NCBI GenBank assembly: GCA_934667295.1
Contig: CAKULR010000006.1
Span: 1-21,174 of the forward strand
Origin: an uncultured Kiritimatiellota bacterium
GTDB lineage: Bacteria > Verrucomicrobiota > Kiritimatiellia > RFP12 > UBA1067
Reading direction: 5' to 3'
Length of the DNA: 21,174 nt
Shown here one piece after another: positions 6,535 to 12,229 of this stretch. The notes beneath the pieces were generated by a model. It did no database searches and was not told where the DNA came from. It was given only the letters and a program-made list of their open reading frames with translations. The translations under genes were made by a program, and so were the position numbers. Positions within the stretch are counted from its first letter, which is position 1; each line of letters begins with the position of its first letter.

Positions 6535-7191
6535 CCCGAAGAAGGCGGGGATTGCGTCGGAGAGGGACTTGAGGGCGCGGGTGAGGTTGGCGTGGTACTG
6601 GTCGGCCGTGGAACCCGAGCCGGCCACGTCCGAAACGGCCTTGAGGGCGCGCAGGGGCACGGCGGCGCGACGGGCGACGTGCGCGATCGCGGCACCCTCC
6701 ATGTCGCGGAGGTCGGCCTTGACGTCCTCGACGAGGAAACGGTAGTCCACTGGCGAATCGTTGAAGCGGTCGCCCGTCGCGAGCAGGGCCTCGGGGAGGG
6801 CGTTGCCCGTGCGGTCCAGCGGCAGCTCGCGCATCGTGTACTCGTTGAGCGTGCCGACGGATGTGCCGTTGATCGCGGCGAGGTCGAAGTCGTACTGCAC
6901 GGCCGCGCGTACGCGGTAGACCTCCGCAACCTGCATCGGCGCGTGGAGGCCCCCCGCGACACCGACGTTCAGCAGGACCTCGGGGGTGAAGCGCGCGAGC
7001 GCAAGCTGCGTGGCGGCGGCGGCGTTCACCTTGCCGACGCCGGAGACGACGACGGCGGTCGGTTCGCCCGCGAGCGTACCCGTCACGATGCGCCGCCCAA
7101 ACACCGTCTCCTCCGCAACATCGGCGAAGTGCGCCGTGACGGCGGCCGCCTCGTTGTCCATCGCGACGACGAAGACCTTGCGCAGGGTCAC
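6505..7191 (-). CDS. mtnN: 5'-methylthioadenosine/S-adenosylhomocysteine nucleosidase
   Basis: A 228-residue purine nucleosidase that hydrolyses SAH to adenine and S-ribosylhomocysteine, and MTA to adenine and methylthioribose. Visible features are AMDNEAAAV near the start (catalytic acid equivalent to Glu12), GVGKVNAAAATQ, NVGVAGGL, DMEGAAIAHVA (ribose-binding Glu) and VSDVAG (catalytic Asp). The GTG start at 7191 overlaps the phosphoesterase stop as GTGA. The conserved fold ends around AIPAFFG. The last nine residues (IKSPSALSC) are read from the CTTAA mini-hairpin repeat, which also provides the stop. LuxS, the next enzyme, follows downstream. Confidence 0.94.
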   Translation of the reverse strand: MTLRKVFVVAMDNEAAAVTAHFADVAEETVFGRRIVTGTLAGEPTAVVVSGVGKVNAAAATQLALARFTPEVLLNVGVAGGLHAPMQVAEVYRVRAAVQYDFDLAAINGTSVGTLNEYTMRELPLDRTGNALPEALLATGDRFNDSPVDYRFLVEDVKADLRDMEGAAIAHVARRAAVPLRALKAVSDVAGSGSTADQYHANLTRALKSLSDAIPAFFGIKSPSALSC

Positions 7192-8129
7192 GTGAACAGG
7201 ACCTCCTGGCCGTGGAACATGAAGTTGCCGCCCACGACGTACTGCATCGCGGTGGGCGAGAAGCGGTCCTGCACCGTGATGTGCAGATGTCCGGCGAGAA
7301 CGGCCTTCAGAAGCGGCTCGCGCCTGAGGTACGCGATGAAGTCGCGCGTCACGACGTCGGTCTTCTGCTTGAGGTAGTCGCCGCGCGCGTCCGGCAGGAC
7401 GGCGGACGCGAACTTGCGTCCGGCGCGCCAAAACTTCTCGTGCGCCCGCCAGATGTGCTCCGAGAAGAACGGCACGTGCATGCAGAGGACGATCGGCAGC
7501 CCCTTCTTCACCTCGGCGGCGAAGCGTTCGACCTGGTGCGCGGTCACGTAGCCGTACACGTCGTCGAGCGTGACGAAGTTGACGCCGTGCACGACGGTGG
7601 ACTGGAGCTCGATGTCGAAGGGATAGGCGGCCGCAACGCCCGCGCGCGTCTTCGCCTTGTGCGCCTCGCTCTTCTCCTCCTTCCCGAGCCACATGTCCGG
7701 CGAGAACTCGTGGTTGCCGAGCGAACCGCACATGCCCGCCCCGAAGTGCTTCTTCACGAGGTCGAAGTTCGCGCGGCTCTGCCAGTCGATGAGGTCGCCG
7801 GTGTGGACGACGTAGTCGACGTTCTCCTTCGCCCAGGCGAGCGAATCGCACAGCGCCTCCTCCTGGCGTCCGCCGAACGTCTTCGTGCGGACCTCGCGCA
7901 GTTTCTGCTTCTTCGCGTCCTCGTCCGGATACGCGGCCGTGAAGTGCGTGTCGGAGATGTGCAGCACGGAAAACGGCTTCTCCAGGCCGATGTGGACGTG
8001 CTGGTAGGCGAGGACAAGGCGCTCGAACCTGCCGCGCGCGGGGAAGACGGTTGGATCGTCCTTGCCGAGCGACGGCAGCGCCGAGACGGCGACGAGACCG
8101 CCGAGGAAACCTCTTCGTGTGAACTTCAT
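7188..8129 (-). CDS. Tat-exported calcineurin-like metallophosphoesterase
   Basis: A 313-residue protein. The amino end KFTRRGFLGGLVAVSALPSL is a twin-arginine signal, implying export of a folded, metal-loaded enzyme. The metallophosphoesterase motifs follow in order: ISDTHF (about 59), HTGDLID (about 108), GNHE (about 136), MHVP (about 217) and AGHLH (about 278), so the two-metal site looks complete. The ATG at 8129 has a strong GGAGGG five bases upstream. It is translationally coupled to mtnN. A periplasmic phosphoesterase could release phosphate from nucleotides or other esters, but the substrate is not evident. Octamer and hairpin repeats lie immediately upstream. Confidence 0.88.
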   Translation of the reverse strand: MKFTRRGFLGGLVAVSALPSLGKDDPTVFPARGRFERLVLAYQHVHIGLEKPFSVLHISDTHFTAAYPDEDAKKQKLREVRTKTFGGRQEEALCDSLAWAKENVDYVVHTGDLIDWQSRANFDLVKKHFGAGMCGSLGNHEFSPDMWLGKEEKSEAHKAKTRAGVAAAYPFDIELQSTVVHGVNFVTLDDVYGYVTAHQVERFAAEVKKGLPIVLCMHVPFFSEHIWRAHEKFWRAGRKFASAVLPDARGDYLKQKTDVVTRDFIAYLRREPLLKAVLAGHLHITVQDRFSPTAMQYVVGGNFMFHGQEVLFT

Positions 8130-8150
8130 AGACCCTCCAGTAACTTTAAT

Positions 8151-8246
8151 TAAGTCGCTTCGCTTTAAGTGGTTAAGTAGTTAAGTAGTTAAGTTGGCTC
8201 ACGCAAGTACATGACGACTTAACTACTTAACTACTTAACCACTTAA
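8151..8246. repeat. TTAAGTNG octamer element with a perfect 30-bp stem
   Basis: The left arm 8165-8194 (TTAAGTGG, TTAAGTAG, TTAAGTAG, TTAAGT) is the exact reverse complement of 8217-8246, separated by a 22-base loop. A GC-GAA-GC mini-hairpin flanked by TTAAG/CTTAA (8151-8169, minus-strand sense) adjoins it. The paaK stop codon TAA (8245-8243) lies inside the right arm. On the minus strand the element separates paaK from the phosphoesterase, so it could end or attenuate transcription or protect the paaK mRNA 3' end. Confidence 0.9.
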
Positions 8247-9526
8247 TCGCCCAATGTCCGCCGGATGACGCGCTTGGCCTTGCCCTCGGTGCGGGGGAGC
8301 GACCCGACGGGGAAGACCTCGCCCTTCGGCAGGAAGCCGAGGCGTTCCTTCAGGTGCTTCGCGACCGTGTGGCCGGTGACGCCGGGCTCGGCCTCGACGT
8401 TGATCGTGACGTCCGTCATGCCGTGGCGTTCTTCGAGGATGATCTGGAACTCGTCCTTGACGCCGGGGATCTCCATGAGGGCCTGTTCGACCTGGCGGGG
8501 GTAGAAGTTGACGCCCTTGACGATCAGCATGTCGTCCGTGCGGCCCGTGATGCGGTCGATGCGCAGCGAGGTGCGCCCGCACGCGCACTTTTCGCGCGTG
8601 AGGATGCGGCAGATGTCGTGCGTGCGGTAGCGGATGATCGGCATCGCCTCGCGCGTGAGGGACGTGAAGACGAGCTCGCCGTACTGGCCGTCGGGCAGGA
8701 CGGCGCCCGTCACGGGGTCGATGACCTCCGTGATGTACTGGTCCTCGAACACGTGGAGGCCGCAGTGGCAGCGGCAGTCCTGGCCCGTCGTGCCGATGCC
8801 GCCCGTCTCGGTCATGCCGTAGATGTCGAAGCATTCGATGTGGAGGCGCTTCTCGATCTTGCGGCGCATCTCGTCCGAGAAGGTCTCCGAACCGAAGATG
8901 CCCACGCGCAGGGAGGGGATGTCGTGGTCGCCCGTCGGCTCCGCGTCCAGCTTCTCGATGATGCGCGGCACGTAGGAGACGACGGAGCAGAAGCCCTTCA
9001 CGCGGAAGTCGCGCATGAGCCTGATCTGCCGTTCCGTGTTGCCGCTGGAGGCGGGTACGCAGAAGAGCCCGGCCTTGCGGCAGCCGTGGTAGCAGCCGAA
9101 GCCGCCGTTGAAGAGGCCGAACGTCGGCATGATCTGGAAGGCGTCGCCCGCCTCCAGGCCCGCCATCGTGTAGCAGCGCGCCATGCAGTCCGCCCACTGG
9201 TTGAGGTCGTTCTTCGTGTAGGCCATCACGACGGGCGTGCCGGTGGAGCCGGACGACATGTGGAACTCCAGCAGGTCCCGGCGCGGCACCGTACACATCT
9301 GCAGCGGATAGGCGTCGCGGAAGTCGTCCTTCGTCAGGAACGGGATGCGCTTCAGGTCGTCGAGCGACTTCACGTCCTCGGGGCACCCGAAGCCCCGGCC
9401 CAGCAGAAGCCGTCGGCTCCACTCGTTCGACCACACGCGCTTCAGCGACTTCTGCAGCCCCTTGAGCTGCACGTCCGCGAGCTGGTCGCGCGACATCGTC
9501 TCGGCTTCACGGTTCCAGAACTGCAT
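8243..9526 (-). CDS. paaK: Phenylacetate-CoA ligase
   Basis: A 427-residue AMP-forming ligase of the PaaK family, making an aryl-acetyl-CoA from the acid, ATP and CoA. It begins MQFWNREAETMSRDQL like its relatives. It has SSGSTGTPVVMAYT (ATP loop), YGMTETGG, the cysteine groups CRCHCG and CACGR typical of PaaK, TGRTDDMLIVKGVNFYP and a C-terminal EGKAKRV lysine segment. The ATG at 9526 is chosen because AAGGAG stands six bases before it. An ATG at 9547 overlapping the iorB stop (TGATG) would add seven residues. Next to iorB it is commonly linked to use or formation of aryl-acetates from aromatic amino acids. Confidence 0.92.
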   Translation of the reverse strand: MQFWNREAETMSRDQLADVQLKGLQKSLKRVWSNEWSRRLLLGRGFGCPEDVKSLDDLKRIPFLTKDDFRDAYPLQMCTVPRRDLLEFHMSSGSTGTPVVMAYTKNDLNQWADCMARCYTMAGLEAGDAFQIMPTFGLFNGGFGCYHGCRKAGLFCVPASSGNTERQIRLMRDFRVKGFCSVVSYVPRIIEKLDAEPTGDHDIPSLRVGIFGSETFSDEMRRKIEKRLHIECFDIYGMTETGGIGTTGQDCRCHCGLHVFEDQYITEVIDPVTGAVLPDGQYGELVFTSLTREAMPIIRYRTHDICRILTREKCACGRTSLRIDRITGRTDDMLIVKGVNFYPRQVEQALMEIPGVKDEFQIILEERHGMTDVTINVEAEPGVTGHTVAKHLKERLGFLPKGEVFPVGSLPRTEGKAKRVIRRTLGD

Positions 9527-9546
9527 CGTCTGCTCCTTCGTCCGCA

Positions 9547-10137
9547 TCACTGCGCCACGGCGGCGCGGCCGAGGTCGAACGCCTTGCGGTTGAGGTCGAG
9601 GAGTTTGGCCTTGGGGCCCGTGAAGCTCTCCTCCATCGCCTTCACCCACTGCGACTCCCGGAACGGCGTGAGCGCGGAGAGGGCGCCGGCGATGACCATG
9701 TTCATCGTGCGGGCGTTGCCGACCTCCTCGGCGATCTTCGCGGCGTCGACGACGAGCGCGTCGGGGAACGCCTTCGCGAGGCGCGTCTCGAAGTCCGTGA
9801 CGGGCTGCTGGAGTCCGCTCGACACCGTGACGGGCACGAGGTCGACGTTGTTCATCAACACCTTGCCGTCCTTCGCGAGGAAGTGCTTCCAGCGCAGGGC
9901 CTCCAGGCGGTCGAACGCGACGAGGATGTCGCTCTGCCCCTCCGGGATGATCGGCGAATGGACCTCCGAGCCGAACCGCACGCTCGAAATCACGCTGCCG
10001 CCGCGCTGGGCCATGCCGTGGATCTCGCTCTTCTTCACGTCCATGCCGGCGATCGTCGCCGTGCGCGCGAGCATGTTCGCCGTGAGCAGGATGCCCTGCC
10101 CACCGACGCCGACGAGGGAAACGTTGATGGTCTTCAT
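9547..10137 (-). CDS. iorB: Indolepyruvate:ferredoxin oxidoreductase, beta (gamma-domain) subunit
   Basis: A 196-residue protein that starts VSLVGVGGQGILLTANMLA, the 2-oxoacid oxidoreductase gamma-domain signature, followed by KKSEIHGMAQRGGSV and a C-terminal GALSAL helix. With IorA it would oxidatively decarboxylate aryl-pyruvates to aryl-acetyl-CoA, reducing ferredoxin. IorA carries the thiamine diphosphate and iron-sulfur sites and is not in this window; its usual place directly upstream is occupied by an Nfu-type gene. The start ATG follows the 12-bp palindrome GGGAAGCTTCCC (10138-10149), which contains the GGGAAG ribosome-binding sequence. Downstream, paaK overlaps or nearly overlaps its stop. 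Confidence 0.92.
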   Translation of the reverse strand: MKTINVSLVGVGGQGILLTANMLARTATIAGMDVKKSEIHGMAQRGGSVISSVRFGSEVHSPIIPEGQSDILVAFDRLEALRWKHFLAKDGKVLMNNVDLVPVTVSSGLQQPVTDFETRLAKAFPDALVVDAAKIAEEVGNARTMNMVIAGALSALTPFRESQWVKAMEESFTGPKAKLLDLNRKAFDLGRAAVAQ

Positions 10138-10149
10138 GGGAAGCTTCCC
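10138..10149. promoter_or_regulatory. Palindrome covering the iorB ribosome-binding site
   Basis: GGGAAGCTTCCC is a perfect 12-base palindrome ending at the base before the iorB ATG and touching the last base of the upstream stop codon. It contains the only purine-rich ribosome-binding candidate, so pairing could mask it unless ribosomes arrive from the upstream gene. Confidence 0.35.
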
Positions 10150-10373
10150 TACTCGGCGCGCTCGACGGTCAGTTCGGGGTCCAGCTCCTGCAGCCGGGAC
10201 TCGATGCCCTGCTTGAGCGTCATGAGCGCGTAGGGACAGCTCCCGCAGTGCCCGACGAGCTTGAGGGTGACGACCTTACCCTCCATCTTCACGAATTCGA
10301 GATCGCCGCCGTCCTGCTGGAGCATGGGGCGGAGTTCTTCGAGCTTGGCCTTGACCTGTTCTTCGAGATTCAT
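10149..10373 (-). CDS. NifU C-terminal (Nfu)-domain protein
   Basis: A 74-residue stand-alone Nfu domain, which assembles or transfers iron-sulfur clusters to apoproteins. It reads LRPMLQQDGGDLEFVKMEG and then HCGSCPYALMTLKQGIE, whose CxxC pair is the cluster-binding site. It lacks the NifU N-terminal scaffold and ferredoxin-like domains, which is normal for this short type. The ATG at 10373 has AAGGAG nine bases upstream. It is the first gene of the nfu-iorB-paaK unit and may help mature the clusters of the cognate IorA subunit or other ferredoxin-linked enzymes; that link is inference. Confidence 0.9.
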   Translation of the reverse strand: MNLEEQVKAKLEELRPMLQQDGGDLEFVKMEGKVVTLKLVGHCGSCPYALMTLKQGIESRLQELDPELTVERAE

Positions 10374-10415
10374 CGTGTTCTTCTCCTTGAAATGGACGCT
10401 TCCAGGTTCTCAATG

Positions 10416-10508
10416 GAACGCAGATCGCCTTGCGATACGCAGAAGTGGACAACAACCGATGTGGCTACAACGGCCCCTGCGGGGCCTACGCCACAATCGG
10501 TTGTTGCC
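10416..10508 (-). repeat. Mosaic palindromic element, copy B
   Basis: The reverse complement of copy A's plan. The long hairpin spans 10447-10508 with arms CAACAACCGAT/ATCGGTTGTTG and inner GGCCCC-TGC-GGGGCC. The small 'CTGCG' hairpin lies at 10416-10443, with ATCG...CGAT as its stem. It differs from copy A at only a few positions. It lies in the predicted leader of the nfu-iorB-paaK transcript. Confidence 0.88.
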
Positions 10509-10543
10509 TGACTTGCATGATGAGACGAACAATCGCCAAATCC

Positions 10544-10636
10544 GGGCGAACAGGCATTGTGGCATAGGCGGCGTCAGCCGCCGTCGTAGCCACATGCCTG
10601 TTCGCCCCATTCTGCGTATGCGAAGCATCTGCGTTC
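10544..10636 (+). repeat. Mosaic palindromic element, copy C (diverged stems)
   Basis: Outer arms GGGCGAACAGGCAT (10544-10557) and ATGCCTGTTCGCCC (10594-10607) are perfectly complementary but differ in sequence from copies A and B. The inner stem is GGCGGC/GCCGCC instead of GGCCCC/GGGGCC. TGTGGC and GTCGTAGCCACA between the stems are unchanged. The small part (10609-10636) is ATGC-GAA-GCAT between two CTGCG motifs. It is back to back with copy B, 35 bases away. Confidence 0.88.
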
Positions 10637-10672
10637 AACAAAAACCTCCACTGAAATTCAAACGGAAAACCG

Positions 10673-10681
10673 AGTATACCA
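10673..10681 (-). promoter_or_regulatory. Candidate extended -10 promoter for the nfu-iorB-paaK operon
   Basis: TGGTATACT on the minus strand (10681-10673) is an extended -10 sequence starting two bases past the hisD stop codon. Transcription from here would give a leader of about 290 bases containing mosaic copies C and B before the nfu start. No convincing -35 is seen; the expected region lies in the hisD 3' end. Confidence 0.35.
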
Positions 10682-10682
10682 T

Positions 10683-11981
10683 TTATTCGAAACGGATGGA
10701 AGCGGCGCGCCCGTGCGCGTCCAAGCCCTCCACCTGCGCGAACGCCTCGATCGTCGCCTTCGTCTCGGCGAGGTCGCCCTGCGTGAAGGCGACGAACGAA
10801 TGGCGGCGGCGGAAGTCGTCCGGCGTGAGCCCGTTGAACATGTTCGCCGCGCCGCCCGTGGGGAGGACGTGCGACGGACCCGCCACGAAGTCGCCGGCCG
10901 ACTCGGGCGTCCATGCGCCCGCGAACACCGCGCCCGCCGCGCGCACGCCCTTCATGAGCTTCGTTGCGTTCCTGCACATGATCTCGAAGTGTTCGGGCGC
11001 GAAGCGGTTCACGAGCTCCAGGCCTTCCTCCACGGTCGGCGTCACGCAGAAGAGGACGCCGTCGCGGTCGAAGACACGCTGGATGAGGGCCTTGCGCGAG
11101 AGCGTTTCCGTCTGCGCGAACATCTCCCGTTTCACCTCCTCGGCGAACGCCGCATCCTGCGTCACGAGAAGCGACTTCTCCCAGCCCGAACCGTGCTCGG
11201 CCTGGCTGAGGAGGTCGGCGGCCACCCACTTCGCGGGAACCGTGCCGTCCGCCAGCACGGCGATCTCGCTCGGCCCCGCCACCTGGTCGATGCCCACGTA
11301 GCCGTACACCTGGCGCTTTGCGGCCGTCACGAACGCATTGCCCGGCCCGACGATCTTCTGCACCCTCCTCACCGTCTTCGTGCCGAACGCCATGAGGCCG
11401 ACCGCCTGGATGCCGCCCACGCGGTAGACCTCCGTCGCGCCCGCGAGCCGCAGGGCGTAGAGGAGGACGGGGTTCGGCGTACCCGTGGGCCCGGCGGGCG
11501 TGCAGGCCACGATCTCCTTCACGCCGGCCGCCTTCGCGAGGGTGACGGTCATGACGCTCGTGGAGGCGAGCGGTGCCGTGCCGCCCGGCACGTACACGCC
11601 CACGCGGTCCATCGGCGAATAGAACTCGCCCGCCGTGCCGCCCTTCGGCGTCTTCATCGTCCAGGGTGCCTTCAGCGACGCCTTCGAGAAGCGCATCACG
11701 CGCGAGTAGGCGTCCTTCACGGCGCGTTTGAGCGCGGGCGGCACCTGCGCCTCCGCCGCCGCAAGCTCGTCCTCCGTCACGCGGAAGCGCTTCGGCGTGA
11801 GCTTCGCCCCCTCGAACTTCGCGACGTACCGCGCGACGGCCCTGTCGCCCTCCGCGCGGATCGCCGCCAGCACCTCCGCCGCGGCCTTCTCGGCCTCCTC
11901 GGGGAACGCGCTGCGCGCGAGGAACTTCGTGACATATTTGCTCTGCGGCTTCTCGGCCGCCCATTCGACAATGCGCACCAT
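10683..11981 (-). CDS. hisD: Histidinol dehydrogenase
   Basis: A 432-residue enzyme that oxidises histidinol to histidine in two NAD-dependent steps, the last of histidine synthesis. Features include YVPGGTAPLASTSVMT, GPGNAFVTAAKR, GPSEIAVLAD, the metal-binding Gln/His in QAEHGSG, the catalytic Glu-His in FAPEHFE, Asp/His in AGDFVAGPSHVLPTGG and the C-terminal metal-ligand His in LDAHGRA. All expected active-site residues are visible and length is normal. The ATG at 11981 is preceded by AGAGGAAG at good spacing. No other his gene is present here, so it is a stand-alone gene with its own promoter. Confidence 0.96.
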   Translation of the reverse strand: MVRIVEWAAEKPQSKYVTKFLARSAFPEEAEKAAAEVLAAIRAEGDRAVARYVAKFEGAKLTPKRFRVTEDELAAAEAQVPPALKRAVKDAYSRVMRFSKASLKAPWTMKTPKGGTAGEFYSPMDRVGVYVPGGTAPLASTSVMTVTLAKAAGVKEIVACTPAGPTGTPNPVLLYALRLAGATEVYRVGGIQAVGLMAFGTKTVRRVQKIVGPGNAFVTAAKRQVYGYVGIDQVAGPSEIAVLADGTVPAKWVAADLLSQAEHGSGWEKSLLVTQDAAFAEEVKREMFAQTETLSRKALIQRVFDRDGVLFCVTPTVEEGLELVNRFAPEHFEIMCRNATKLMKGVRAAGAVFAGAWTPESAGDFVAGPSHVLPTGGAANMFNGLTPDDFRRRHSFVAFTQGDLAETKATIEAFAQVEGLDAHGRAASIRFE

Positions 11982-12009
11982 GCTGACTTCCTCTTAGAAC
12001 GTGAAGGAT

Positions 12010-12038
12010 AGTCTATCAGTTTTCCCCCGGTGAATCAA
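12010..12038 (-). promoter_or_regulatory. hisD promoter
   Basis: On the minus strand TTGATT (12038-12033) and TAGACT (12015-12010) are 17 bases apart. The -10 hexamer is identical to that of the divergent recQ promoter. The leader to the hisD ATG is about 20 bases and contains the ribosome-binding site. Confidence 0.6.
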
Positions 12039-12062
12039 ATCGGAGTGGACGGGGAAGGGGAG

Positions 12063-12082
12063 GGTCGCAACTTGTTGCGACC
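12063..12082. repeat. CGCAAC/GTTGCG palindrome, copy 2
   Basis: GGTCGCAAC (12063-12071) and GTTGCGACC (12074-12082) form a perfect 9-bp stem with a TT spacer in the hisD-recQ intergenic region. It shares the six-base core with 2915-2938. Beyond it, 12083-12190 is GC-rich with short GCGCGC-type runs and nothing I can name. Confidence 0.6.
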
Positions 12083-12190
12083 GCCGCCCCACCGCGCCAC
12101 GCGCCGAGGGCGGCGCGGGTACTTCGCGCGCCGAGCCGTCCTGCGCGCCGGGCCTTTTGTTCCGAACAAATCAAGCGAAGCGTCCTGGCC

Positions 12191-12219
12191 TTGACAACGG
12201 CGGGGCAATCGCCTAGACT
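12191..12219 (+). promoter_or_regulatory. recQ promoter, near leaderless
   Basis: A consensus TTGACA (12191-12196) and TAGACT (12214-12219) are 17 bases apart. Only ten bases separate the -10 from the ATG at 12230, so the mRNA should start two to four bases before the start codon. There is no room for a Shine-Dalgarno site. Confidence 0.7.
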
Positions 12220-12229
12220 AACGCCCTCC

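Noticed and set aside
6386..8246. Octamer arrays as CRISPR repeats.
   Set aside because: Units are 8 bp and contiguous with no unique spacers; no cas genes in the window.
8354..10216. A 620-codon plus-strand open frame.
   Set aside because: Shadow of paaK, iorB and nfu; no domain character.
10416..10636. Paired inverted elements as insertion sequence ends.
   Set aside because: Only 35 bases lie between them and no transposase is encoded; they look like REP/MITE-type units instead.
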